Positions 39,867 through 52,161 of a DNA stretch of 64,000 bases are shown in pieces. Both the position numbers and the translations under genes were made by a program. The notes under the pieces are model-generated. The model did not search any database. It was not told the DNA's origin and saw nothing but the letters and a program-made list of their open reading frames with translations. Origin of the DNA: DAIDKA01 sp963708865 (lineage in GTDB: Bacteria; Pseudomonadota; Gammaproteobacteria; Steroidobacterales; Steroidobacteraceae); NCBI GenBank assembly GCA_963708865.1, contig CAVPUC010000004.1, forward strand, positions 248,001-312,000, read 5' to 3'. The number at the start of each line of letters is the position of its first letter. Within the stretch, counting starts at the first letter, position 1.

Positions 39867-40955
39867 CGGGCGCGGCTCCCGGTATCGACCGCTCGCCACC
39901 ACCGACATGCCCGGGCGCAGCTCGATCGACGCAGTCCGTCAGCGTCGTCAATCGACGATCTTCACCGCGACCCGCTGCACGACCTTGGTGAAGTTGCCGG
40001 TGGCATTATCCGGCGGCAGCAGCGCGAACTGCGAGCCCGCACCGGGCGCGAACGCCAGCACATGGCCGCGCAGCGTATGGCCCGGGAAGGTATCGACCGC
40101 GATCCTGGCCGGTGCGCACCGACCTGCATGTGGGTGAGCTGCGTTTCCTTGTAGTTCGCGATCACCCAGATGCGCGGCAGCGGCGTCAGCGTCGTGATCT
40201 GGCCGCCGACGCCGACCAGCTGTCCCGGCTTCACCTGGCGCTGGCCGATGCACGCCCGTCTTCAGGGGCGAGGATGCGCGTGTACCCGAGATTGATGCTG
40301 CGCCAGCTCGAGCGCCGCCTGCTGCGCGGCGAGCGCCGCCTCCGCCTGCACCTTCTGCGCATCGAGCACGCCGAGCTGCTGTTCGGCCGCGGTCGCCTGC
40401 GCCCGCGCCTGCTGCAATTGCGCGGTCGAGCTGTGCGGCCGTGGTCGTGCAGTTTCTCGCCGGCCTCGGCCGATGAGGATCCGGTGCTCTGCAGCTTCTG
40501 CTGGCGCGCCAGATCGCGCTCGTTCTGCTCGACGGTGGCCAGCACCGCGTTGATGGCGGCCTGTGCCGCCTGGACATTGGCCTCCTGGAGTCCCCGCTGT
40601 GGCCTTGAGGGTACCGATCTGGGCGCCGCTGCCGCGGCAACGGCAGCCGTCAGTTGGGCGACCGTGGCCCGATAGTCATCATCGACGAGCTGCGCGATGC
40701 AACTGACCTTTGTGGACGCGTTCGATAGTCCTGCACCGGCATCTCGCGGATATAGCCGGCCACATGCGCTGCGATCGGCGTGAGATCAGATTGCAGGTAG
40801 GCATCATCGGTGCTCTGGCGCGTGGCGTTGGTTTCCCAGATGCGCCAGCGCGTGGTGATGAGCAGCAGCACCGCCAGGGCCAGCAGAAAAATGATGGCGC
40901 GCCAGATCCAATCGGGGGCGGCCCGGAAGGCGGCCCAGGGGTCTCTCGCTGACAT
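39863..40955 (-). CDS. HlyD/EmrA-type membrane fusion protein (frameshifted)
   Basis: Periplasmic adaptor of the pump. Start MSARDPWAAFRAAPDWIWRA at 40955, single helix IIFLLALAVLLLITTRW, then the family hallmark STDDAYLQSDLTPIAAHVAG. The central coiled coil is scattered over frames (40230-40680). The C-terminal beta domain reads VDTFPGHTLRGHVLAFAPGA, GSQFALLPPDNATGNFTKVV and VQRVAVKI. About five indels. Most likely an EmrA-like exporter of aromatic or amphiphilic compounds; substrate unknown. Confidence 0.8.
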
Positions 40956-41067
40956 CGTCGGCTCCGTCCCTAGACAGTCATAGTAATCAATGCTCGCGCT
41001 TTCTTGTAATAGTAATAATGCGGGCATAAATTGGCGCCGGGCCCTGCCCGGCGATACTGAGCATCAA

Positions 41068-42420
41068 ATGATTGGAAAAACCCTCAACGGACGCTGTCAT
41101 TGCGCTGGGCGCCGCATGGTCGGGCTTGCGGCATCCCACGCCGTCGGGGCCGATGCGGCGCCGGCCAGACCGCGCCCGGGATTACCGAAGGCTTTGCCAT
41201 GCATGGCCAATTCACCTATGTCGAACAGGAGACTTCGGGGTTCACGGCACCGTACCGCGGTCCCAACAGCCTCTCGCCCGATAAAGGCGCCGAAACCACC
41301 GATGCCACGCTCTATCTGGGTGCCCGCCTCTGGGAGGGTGCGGAAGCGTGGATCGACTCGGAACTCGACCAGGGTTTTGGTCTGGACAACACGGTCGGGG
41401 CCGCCGGATTTCCCAGTGGCGAGGCCTACAAGGTCGGCAGAAACGTGCCGTATCTGCGCGTTCCGCGCATTTTTATCCGCGACACGGTGAACCTCGAGGG
41501 ACCCGTTGAGACCCTCGACAGCGACCTGAACGTGCTGGGCGGCGCCCGCTCGGCCAACCGCTGGGTGATCACCGTCGGCAAGTTCTCCGTGACCGACGTT
41601 TTCGACATCAACCAGTACGCGCACGATCCGCGGGCTGATTTTTTTAACTGGGCGGCGGTCGATGCCGGCACTTTCGACTATGCGGCGGATGCCTGGGGTT
41701 ATACCGTCGGCGGCGCGATCGAGCGGTACTGGGGCAGCTGGGCGTTGCGCTTGGGCGATCTTCGATCTGTCCGACATTCCCAACAGTCCTCATCTTGAGT
41801 CGGGGTTTGACGAGTTTCAAAGCATCGCGGAGCTTGAAAAACGCTACGCGATCGCCGGTCACAGCGGCAAGCTCATGATCACCGCATTCGACAGCCGCGG
41901 TCGCATGGGTCTGCTCGATCAGGCGGTACAGCTGGCGCAACTGAACGACACGCCCGCGGACATTGCGGCGGTGCGACGCTACCGCGGTCGACTCGGGATT
42001 GATCTGAACCTCGAACAGCAGCTCACCCAGGATCTGGGCGCATTCGCGCGGGTGGGCAAGGCGGCCGGCAATGTCGAGACCTATGAATTCACCGATATCG
42101 ATCGGACCACCTCGCTCGGGCTGTCGCTGAAGGGATCCTCCTGGCGCCGCACCGGCGACACCGTGGGGCTCGCGGGCATCGTCAATGGCATCTCCGCTTC
42201 GCGGGAGCGATATCTCAACGCCGGTGGCCTGGGGATTCTCATAGGAGATGGTCAGTTGCCCCATCCGGGCGCCGAGGAAATTATTGAGGCCTACTACCAG
42301 GCCTCCGTGCTGTCATTCGCCCAGCTGACGCTCGATTATCAGTGGATCAACCACCCCGCCTACAATCTGGACCGCGGCCCGGTATCGGTCTTCGCGATAC
42401 GCGTGCACATCGAGCGGTAG
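41068..42420 (+). CDS. Carbohydrate-selective porin, OprB-like (frameshifted)
   Basis: Outer-membrane 16-strand-type porin. The N-terminal signal is broken over frames (start MIGKTLN at 41068, GLAASHAVGADAAP further on); the mature part begins ITEGFAMHGQFTYVEQETSG and includes TDATLYLGARLWEGAEAWID, ANRWVITVGKFSVTDVFDIN, QYAHDPRADFFNWAAVDAGT and, after a shift near 41760, IFDLSDIPNSPH-type SGFDEFQSIAELEKRYAIAG to a final SVFAIRVHIER (aromatic/beta end). Divergent from the efflux genes. The family imports sugars by diffusion. Confidence 0.8.
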
Positions 42421-42423
42421 GCG

Positions 42424-43308
42424 TCAGCGCAAGCCCCTCAGACTCTCGACGCTGGGCACGAAGTAGTACGCCCCGCTCAAGGGCTGCGTAAAGCGAGTCA
42501 GCGCATCGCGGCTCCCGGTGACCAGGCCCGCCATGCTTTCGAGCATGCGCGACAGCCGCTTCTGCTCGGCACTGAACCCCACGAACATGGTGCCGTGCCG
42601 GGTAACGCGGCCATAGGGCATGTTGCGGCGGAAGATGTGTCCGAACTCATCCTGGTCGGTGCGCGCGACATGCGAGTCCGCGGCCTTGTTCTCAAGTTCA
42701 ATGCTCGCAAGCTTGGTGCGCCCCATGACGTGCTCCTGCTGCTCGACCGACAAGGCTTCCCAGTCAGTCACCTTGTGCTCCCACTTCTGAAGCAATAGCA
42801 CCGAGCCCGCCGCACCGGGTACGCCTTGCGGCAAGAGGGCGGCCTCCGGGGCATCGAGCAGGCTTGGATTCTCCGAGCCATCAACGAAGCCGGTGAGATC
42901 GCGATCGTGCTGGTACGGCCAGCTCGAGGTCTCATCCGCCAGTTGCGCCAGGGCGGAAAGATCGCGGATGATCGATCGGGCCATATCGAAGATCACGTCA
43001 TAGGCGCTGCCGGACAGCCACACCAACGCATCATGTTGGGTGGCGGGCATGACGAATCCATCCACTCCCGTAACCGGCTGGTTGAAACCGGCAACGCCGG
43101 ACGGCGCCGCCTCGGGAGCCATCTCGCTCCACAGCTCAGGCCGAAAGCCGATGACGACGTTAACGCCTCCGGTCGTGGTCCTGGGCTCACGGATCGCCGC
43201 CAGGGCCTGCGCAAACGCCTTCGCTTGGCTGGATTCACGCCGATCAAACTCGAGGTACGCATGAGAGGAGGTCCCTAGCGCGAAGATTCCAGCCTGAGGC
43301 GTGACCAT
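42424..43308 (-). CDS. DyP-type heme peroxidase
   Basis: Dye-decolorising peroxidase of about 294 residues, complete, of the cytosolic YfeX-like type (no Tat signal). Seen: GFVDGSENPSLLDAPEAALL with the catalytic GxxDG Asp, GSVLLLQKWEHKVTDWEALS, HVMGRTKLASIELENKAADS HV-type region, and the heme-side MPYGRVTRHGTMFVGFSAEQ. Start at MVTPQAGIFALGTSSHAYLE (43308) rather than an upstream Met at 43371. No encapsulin gene is adjacent. Convergent with the porin; divergent from the TIR gene across 190 bp. Confidence 0.92.
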   Translation of the reverse strand: MVTPQAGIFALGTSSHAYLEFDRRESSQAKAFAQALAAIREPRTTTGGVNVVIGFRPELWSEMAPEAAPSGVAGFNQPVTGVDGFVMPATQHDALVWLSGSAYDVIFDMARSIIRDLSALAQLADETSSWPYQHDRDLTGFVDGSENPSLLDAPEAALLPQGVPGAAGSVLLLQKWEHKVTDWEALSVEQQEHVMGRTKLASIELENKAADSHVARTDQDEFGHIFRRNMPYGRVTRHGTMFVGFSAEQKRLSRMLESMAGLVTGSRDALTRFTQPLSGAYYFVPSVESLRGLR

Positions 43309-43410
43309 GCGAAAAGTATAGCAGCGTCGTTGCGGCCGAGGCCGTGTGCGCCCGGGGGCGCGCCCGGTCACAGTAGGGTTGGCCGATGATCAAGGCGCAG
43401 GAATCATCCT

Positions 43411-43441
43411 CCCAGGCTTGACGGAATATTCCAAGCTTGGG
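43411..43441. promoter_or_regulatory. Inverted repeat in the DyP-TIR divergent region
   Basis: CCCAGGCTTG (43411-43420) and CAAGCTTGGG (43432-43441) form a 10-bp inverted repeat with one mismatch. Within and across it lie two perfect palindromes, GGAATATTCC (43423-43432) and CCAAGCTTGG (43431-43440). It is 57 bp before the TIR-fusion start and about 100 bp before the DyP start. No T-run follows, so an operator is more likely than a terminator. Confidence 0.5.
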
Positions 43442-43497
43442 AGTCTCTCGCAGGCGCCTCGCAACCTGTAACTTTCCGACACCAGAAAATCCCCCAT

Positions 43498-46059
43498 TTG
43501 ACCCCTGCAGCCAGGCCAGTTTTTGTCAGTTACGCCTCTGAGGATTTGGAGGCCGGGCAGCGCATTGCCGAAGCACTGCGACAGTTGGGCGTAGAAGTCT
43601 GGTTCGATCAAAACAGTCTGCAGGGCGGCAGCGCGTGGGATGCTGAGATTCGCAGCCACATCCGCGACTGTGCGCTGTTCGTGGCCGTCATTTCGGCGAA
43701 CACTGAATCGCGGCTGGAAGGGTATTTTCGGCTGGAGTGGCGGCTGGCGGAGCAGCGCACACACCTCATGGCAAAAGGAATCCCTTTTCTGCTCCCGGTG
43801 GTCATCGACAACACCCGCGAGACCAATGCACGGGTACCTGATTCATTCATGGAAGTGCAGTGGACTCGAGGCAGTACCGCCGATGATGTCAAAGCGTTCG
43901 CCAATCGGGTAGCAAGCCTACTACGCCCTGGGGAGGTCGCGCCCGTCCCGCAGGCGCCGCCCGAGAAGCCGCTGCACTCACCACTACCGGATCGGCCGTT
44001 GAACGCCGTTCGGCCTCTCGATCCTGTCGGGAACAATTCGCACAATCGAACCGTCATGCGCCGAGGACTGTTGCTGGGCGCTGCCGCCATCGCAGCCATC
44101 CTCGTCGCTGCGATTGGCACGGTGCTTTATCGCAATTCCGAGGGACGCCACTGGGTTCGGGAAGTCGCCGTACCCAAGATCATCTCAGCGAACGCGAACG
44201 ATCGGTCGGCCGAAGCCTTCGGATTGATCAAACAAGCCCAGAAGTACGCACCGGACGATCTGGATTTGGCCAAGGCGGTCGCCTCCGCCACACACATTGC
44301 CAGCATCCAATCCAATCCGCCGGGGGCGCTGGTGCAGGTGAAGGATTACGTGTCACCGAAAAGCCCGTGGCTGGCCCTCGGGACGACGCCGCTGAATAAG
44401 ATTCGCATACCCAATGGCTATCTGCGCTGGCGGGTGTCGAAGGCGGGCTCGGGTGAATCGGTCACGGCGCCCCTGGTGGGCGAGAGCGTTTCCTTCGATC
44501 TGGTTGAGTCGGCGAAGGCACCCACAGGGATGGTCCCGGTGAGCGGCGGACCCTGGGGTGACTATCTCGCATTTCTGGGTTGGTTAGGCCCTTACGCCTT
44601 GCCGCCGTTCTACATGGATCGCTTCGAGGTCACCAACCGTCAATACCAGCAGTTCGTTGACAAGGGCGGCTATGCGACGCGCCGCTATTGGAAGCAGGCC
44701 TTCAGCCAAAATGGCCGCGACCTGTCATGGAACGAAGCCATGGATCTTTTCCGCGATACGACCAGCCGGCCGGGACCCTCGACCTGGGAGGGCGGTCACT
44801 ATCCGCAAGGCAAGGCCGACTATCCGGTCTCGGGCATCAGCTGGTACGAAGCAGCTGCGTACGCGGAATTCGTGGGCAAGGCGCTGCCGGTGATCGCGCA
44901 AGGCTACAAGGCCATGCCCGCTTATCTGGACCGGTTCACCGTCCCCCAAAGCAACCTCACCGGCAATCTCGCTCCGGTCGGGGAATTCTCCGGGCTCGGG
45001 CCCTTCGGGACCTTCGATCTGATCGGCAACGTGCGCGAATGGTACTGGAACGCGGACGGTACGGATCTGCGCTACGCGCTGGGGCGCCAGGCCAGTTCCT
45101 ACGGACCTGAAGCGCTCTCGCCGTTTGATCGGTCCGCGTTGAACGGTGTCAGATGCGTGCGCAATCAAGGCCCCGTTCCCAGCGAGGCTGCTGCGCCGCG
45201 CACGGCTTTAAATCGCGATTTCTCCAAGGCCACGCCGGTCGATGACAAGACCTTCAAGATCTACCGCGACATGTATGCCTACGACCGCGGGCCACTGCAT
45301 GCGACGGTGGAGAAGCTCCCCGATATGTCGGCCGACTGGACAAAGGAGAAGATCACGGTCGATGCCGCCTACGGCGGTGAGCGCCTGCCTTCGTACCTGT
45401 TCTTGCCGAAACACGCCCGACCGCCGTTTCAAATCGTGGTCTTCTTCCCCAGTGCCCGCGTGAACTTCTCGACCAGCAGCGCCCAGCTGGGAGATATGAA
45501 CTTCGTCGATTACGTCATCGAAAGCGGCCGTGCGGTGATCTATCCGATCTACCGAGCCCTCTATGAACGTCACCTCGCCGTGCCCATGGTGCCAGGTCCC
45601 ACCCTGGCGCGCGAAACGCTGATCGACTGGTCCAAGGACATCGGTCGCGACATTGATTACCTGGGCACACGCAGCGACATCGATACGGCGCATCTCGGCT
45701 ACCTGGGCGTCAGTCAAGGCTCCGCCTACGGTGTAATCCTGGTCGCAGTAGAGCCCAGATTCAAGACGGCGGTACTGCTCGACGGGGGCATGTTCCAGGA
45801 CAAATCACCGATTGCCGGATTGGATCAGGTCGACTTCGCGCCGCGACTGACGCAACCGGTGCTGATGGTGAACGGCCAATACGATGCGACATTTCCATAC
45901 CGGAGCGCCCAGCTGCCGCTGTTTCACTTACTCGGCACACCTCAAGCCGACAAGCGTCAAGTCATCTTCGACACACCGCACGATGTGAGTCTGCGCAGAG
46001 CGGATCTGGTGAAGACGGTACTGCAGTGGTACGACAAGTACCTGGGGCAGGTTCAGTAG
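43498..46059 (+). CDS. TIR - TM - PEGA - SUMF1 (FGE-sulfatase) - alpha/beta hydrolase fusion protein
   Basis: 853 residues, intact. Order: TIR domain (about 7-145: VFVSYASEDLEAGQRIAEAL, VEVWFDQN, ISANTESRLEGYFRLEWRLA with E80 in the position of the NADase Glu); one membrane helix (about 190-211, GLLLGAAAIAAILVAAIGTV); a helical stretch and PEGA-like beta unit (about 267-325, NPPGALVQV); a SUMF1/C-type-lectin fold (about 339-556, PPFYMDRFEVTNRQYQQFVD, GPFGTFDLIGNVREWYWN, NGVRC); and a C-terminal hydrolase (about 610-853) with nucleophile S739 in YLGVSQGSAYG, D796 and H828. The CxxxxC copper site of true FGly-generating enzymes is missing. A TTG start is the only candidate. Topology: TIR in cytoplasm, the rest outside. 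Function unknown; a signalling or defence-type NADase sensor is inferred. Confidence 0.85.
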   Translation: MTPAARPVFVSYASEDLEAGQRIAEALRQLGVEVWFDQNSLQGGSAWDAEIRSHIRDCALFVAVISANTESRLEGYFRLEWRLAEQRTHLMAKGIPFLLPVVIDNTRETNARVPDSFMEVQWTRGSTADDVKAFANRVASLLRPGEVAPVPQAPPEKPLHSPLPDRPLNAVRPLDPVGNNSHNRTVMRRGLLLGAAAIAAILVAAIGTVLYRNSEGRHWVREVAVPKIISANANDRSAEAFGLIKQAQKYAPDDLDLAKAVASATHIASIQSNPPGALVQVKDYVSPKSPWLALGTTPLNKIRIPNGYLRWRVSKAGSGESVTAPLVGESVSFDLVESAKAPTGMVPVSGGPWGDYLAFLGWLGPYALPPFYMDRFEVTNRQYQQFVDKGGYATRRYWKQAFSQNGRDLSWNEAMDLFRDTTSRPGPSTWEGGHYPQGKADYPVSGISWYEAAAYAEFVGKALPVIAQGYKAMPAYLDRFTVPQSNLTGNLAPVGEFSGLGPFGTFDLIGNVREWYWNADGTDLRYALGRQASSYGPEALSPFDRSALNGVRCVRNQGPVPSEAAAPRTALNRDFSKATPVDDKTFKIYRDMYAYDRGPLHATVEKLPDMSADWTKEKITVDAAYGGERLPSYLFLPKHARPPFQIVVFFPSARVNFSTSSAQLGDMNFVDYVIESGRAVIYPIYRALYERHLAVPMVPGPTLARETLIDWSKDIGRDIDYLGTRSDIDTAHLGYLGVSQGSAYGVILVAVEPRFKTAVLLDGGMFQDKSPIAGLDQVDFAPRLTQPVLMVNGQYDATFPYRSAQLPLFHLLGTPQADKRQVIFDTPHDVSLRRADLVKTVLQWYDKYLGQVQ

Positions 46060-46062
46060 GTC

Positions 46063-46093
46063 GCCGGCGCAGGGCGCAACTCCTCGCGCCGGC
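46063..46093 (+). terminator. Possible transcription terminator after the TIR fusion gene
   Basis: GCCGGCGC (46063-46070) and GCGCCGGC (46086-46093) are perfect inverted 8-mers with a 15-base loop, 4 bp after the stop codon. There is no U-run after the stem, so intrinsic termination is uncertain. Confidence 0.35.
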
Positions 46094-46134
46094 AGCGCCG
46101 CGCGTGCTGATCTGATAAGGGATGAGAGGAAAGG

Positions 46135-46210
46135 TGGTGCGCGCTGACGGGATCGAACCGCCGACATTCGCCGTGTAAAGGCGACGCTCTACCAGCTGAG
46201 CTAAGCGCGC
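46135..46210 (-). tRNA. tRNA-Val (TAC)
   Basis: 76-nt cloverleaf on the minus strand: acceptor GCGCGCT paired with AGCGCGC, D-arm AGCTCAGCTGGTAGAGC, anticodon loop CTTTACACG with TAC, T-arm GGCGGTTCGATCCCGTC, CCA encoded. Confidence 0.96.
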
Positions 46211-46232
46211 AACTGGCATGGAATCTACCACG

Positions 46233-46769
46233 CTAGGCGAGAAAGTTGGTCGCCGCGACGATGGCACCGATCACTGCCGAGAGGATGCCGATGATCGGGA
46301 ACAGGCGCCGGCGGGCGAGGAAGTACAGCGAGGTGAGCACCAGACCCAGTTCGAGCAGCCCCTCGCCCAGATCCAGCCGCAGCCCGCGGGCCTCCTCGCG
46401 GTGGCTCTCGTCCTCGCGCGCCTGCGCCTCCTGCTGGATCTTTGCCGCATCGGCCGCGTAACGGTCGCGCTCGCCGGCGTATTGGCTACGAAGCGCCTGG
46501 GCCTTGTCGGCCTGTGCCACCTGGACAACGCCCAGCAGCCCTGCCGCCACATCCATCAGGTGCTCGCGCTCCTTCTTCGCCTCGTAGAACGACCACTGGT
46601 CGTTCGCCTCGGTGCGATGGATCACCGCCGCCGTGTGCGCGCGGTGCGAGGCGATGGTGACGAAGGCGAGCACGATGCCGATCACGCCCACCAGGACGCT
46701 CACGCTCTTGGTGAAGGCATCGCCGCCGCCCTCATGTTCATGCGAGGTATGGATCTCGATTTCAGCCAT
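46233..46769 (-). CDS. DUF4337 family membrane protein
   Basis: 178-residue inner-membrane protein. After a His/Glu-rich start (MAEIEIHTSHEHEGGGDAF) comes helix VSVLVGVIGIVLAFVTIA, then AAVIHRTEANDQWSFYEAKK, a long charged coiled-coil region (about residues 85-130), and two C-terminal helices LGLVLTSLYFLA and LFPIIGILSAVIGAIVAATN. This is the layout of DUF4337 proteins, whose function is not known. It sits between tRNA-Val and a HAD phosphatase, where relatives usually have hupB. Confidence 0.78.
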   Translation of the reverse strand: MAEIEIHTSHEHEGGGDAFTKSVSVLVGVIGIVLAFVTIASHRAHTAAVIHRTEANDQWSFYEAKKEREHLMDVAAGLLGVVQVAQADKAQALRSQYAGERDRYAADAAKIQQEAQAREDESHREEARGLRLDLGEGLLELGLVLTSLYFLARRRLFPIIGILSAVIGAIVAATNFLA

Positions 46770-47437
46770 GCGAGGGGTCCGCGCGTAAAGGGATAGCCTG
46801 CGACTTCCTTCAGGGAAGCCAGCACGATGTGGCCCAGGGCGCGCAGGTCGGCCGTGGGCTGGGTCATGTCGGGTACCTGGATGACGGTCATGCCGGCGGC
46901 GTGGGCCGCGCGCACGCCGTACTCGGAGTCCTCCACGGCAAGACACGCCGCGGGGTCCACCCCGAGGATGCCGCCGCCTTCAGGTACACCTCAGGATCGG
47001 GCTTGGGCCTGCGCACCTGGTCCGCCCCGATCACGGTCCTGAACCGATCCAGCAGTCCCGCCTGCCTGAGTTTTTCGACCGCGTGGGCGGTGCCGCGAGG
47101 AGGTCGCGATCGCCATCGGCAGACCCAGCTGCGCCACCGCATCCAGGAGCGCTATGGCGCCCTCCTTGGGCGGCCACGGGGGTGACCGCGGCTTGCGGCA
47201 TCGAAGTGGCGGCTCCAGGCCTGGAAGAACGCCTCGCCATCCAGGCCCGGGCCGTAACCCTCCTGCAGCACCTGGCGGGCAAGGGGCCCGGCGGCGCCGA
47301 CGCAGCGCATCAGCAGATCCGTGCGCGGCGGCGACATTGAGTTCAGCGCAGGCGCGGAAGAAGGCCTCCTGCGCGACCCGTTCGGTGTCGAGCAGGGTGC
47401 CATCCATGTCAAAAATGACGGCGTCGAAGTGCTTCAT
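46700..47437 (-). CDS. HAD-superfamily phosphatase, beta-PGM/GPH-like (frameshifted)
   Basis: Start MKHFDAVIFDMDGTLLDTER (catalytic DxD), cap region with AFFRACAELN, then LLDAVAQLGLPMAIATSS (second motif), and VEDSEYGVRAAHAAGMTVIQ (fourth motif acidic pair is replaced by ED in a usual arrangement). At least four frame breaks between about 47330 and 46960. The last frame runs 70 bp into the DUF4337 gene; the true end may be nearer 46790. Probably a sugar-phosphate or phosphoglycolate phosphatase. It begins 17 bp after lon ends. Confidence 0.8.
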
Positions 47438-47454
47438 AGCCCGAAACGGTTCGG

Positions 47455-49898
<2,444 letters not shown>

Positions 49899-49981
49899 GG
49901 CGAACTCCTCGCTGATGCAAAGGTTAAGGCATGCGCGGGGCGGGTACGCGGCAGACCTGTCACGGAACTAATATAACGGGG

Positions 49982-50009
49982 ATTTGGGGGCCCGCCACGC
50001 CGTTTCAAC
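49982..50009 (-). promoter_or_regulatory. Putative heat-shock (sigma-32) promoter of lon
   Basis: On the minus strand GTTGAA (50009-50004), 14 bp, then CCCCAAAT (49989-49982), about 85 bp before the lon start. The sigma-32 consensus is CTTGAA and CCCCATNT, and the E. coli lon promoter also has GTTGAA with a similar spacing. A sigma-70-like TTATAT lies just downstream. Confidence 0.5.
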
Positions 50010-50090
50010 GGGGCGGTCCACAGATTCTGGAAGCGGAAGGGCCGCAACCGGGCGGCGCAGGCACCCGGAAGGGCTGGCGCGGCACACCGC

Positions 50091-51384
50091 TCAGTGTGCA
50101 GTGCCGGAGGCGCGCCGCGGTTCTTCTTCAGTTCGATATACCACGTATGGCTTGGACTGGCCTTCGATGACGGTCTCATCGACGACGACCTTCTGCACAT
50201 TCCGCAGGGTCGGCAGGTCATACATCATGTCCAAGAGCGCCGTCTCAAGGATGGTGCGCAGTCCGCGCGCCCCGGTCTTGCGCTGCATGGCACGGTGCGC
50301 GACCGCCTTGCAGTGCCTCGTCGCGGAACTCAAGCTCGGCGCCTTCCATCTCGAACAGGCGGCGGTACTGCTTGGTCAGCGCATTGCGCGGCTCGGTGAG
50401 GATGGAGATCAGCGCCGCCTCATCCAGCTCATCCAGGGTTGCGACCACCGGCAGGCGGCCGACGAACTCCGGAATCAGGCCGAACTTGATGAGGTCCTCG
50501 GGCTCCACATCGTGGAACAGGTCACTGCCGTGCGGACGGTTGCGTGACATCGCGCACCTCGGAGGTGAAGCCGATGCCGCCCTTCTGGGTGCGGTTCTGG
50601 ATGATCTTTTCCAGCCCGCGAAAGCCCCGCCCACGATGAACAGGATGTTGGTCGTATCGACCTGCAGGAATTCCTGCTGCGGATGCTTGCGCCCGCCCTG
50701 CGGCGGCACCGAGGCCACGGTTCCCTCGATGAGCTTCAGCAGTGCCTGCTGCACGCCCTCACCGGACACATCGCGGGTGATCGAGGGGTTGTCGGACTTG
50801 CGCGAGATCTTGTCGATCTCATCGATGTAGACGATGCCGGTCTGGGCCTTCTCCACATCGTAGTCGCACTTCTGCAGCAGCTTCTGGATGATGTTCTCGA
50901 CATCCTCGCCCACATAGCCCGCTTCGGTGAGCGTGGTCGCATCGGCGATGGTGAAGGGAACATTCAGCAGCCGCGCCAGGGTCTCGGCCAGCAACGTCTT
51001 GCCGCAGCCGGTCGGACCGATCAAGAGGATGTTGCTCTTGGTGATCTCGACATCGTCCTTGCGGGGCGTGCCGGTACGGCTCTGCAGACGCTTGTAGTGG
51101 TTGTACACGGACACGGACAGCACCTTCTTGGCGCGGTCCTGGCCAATGACGTACTCGTCAAGGACCTTCTTGATCTCATGGGGCTTGGGGAGCTTGTCGC
51201 GGGCGCGCTCCGCGCGGTCCTCGAGCTCCTCGCGGATGATGTCGTTGCACAGCTCCACGCATTCGTCGCAGACGAATACCGAGGGGCCCGCAATCAGCTT
51301 GCGCACCTCGTGCTGGCTCTTCCCGCAGAACGAGCAGTATAAAAGTTTGCCGTCGTCGTGGCGGCCGCGGGAATCTTCAGTCAT
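50091..51384 (-). CDS. clpX: ClpX, ATPase of ClpXP (frameshifted)
   Basis: AAA+ unfoldase feeding ClpP. N-terminal zinc-binding domain with C17, C20, C39, C42 (YCSFCGK..FVCDECVELC), Walker A LLIGPTGCGKTLLAETLARL, Walker B IVYIDEIDKISRK, and DVEPEDLIKFGLIPEFVGRL (sensor 2 region precursor). Frame breaks near 50620 (a lost C in GGCC within AFAGLEKII), 50545 and 50320; the end QSKPYVVYRTEEEPRRAS is in another frame. About 431 residues when joined. Confidence 0.95.
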
Positions 51385-51529
51385 CTAGCCCTCGTGCTGC
51401 AGTGGCGGCGCAGGACAAACCCCTAACACAGGGCAAATTCCTTATAGCACGCGCGTAAGGCCGCAGGCAAAGCACTGGCATAACGCCAGCGCCGCGCTGT
51501 GCAGTCGCTCTCAGTATTGGTGCCGAAAT

Positions 51530-52157
<628 letters not shown>

Positions 52158-52161
<4 letters not shown>

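Noticed and set aside
36679..46134. Integrative element using a tRNA as attachment site
   Set aside because: No integrase gene and no duplicated tRNA 3' end at the other border could be found.
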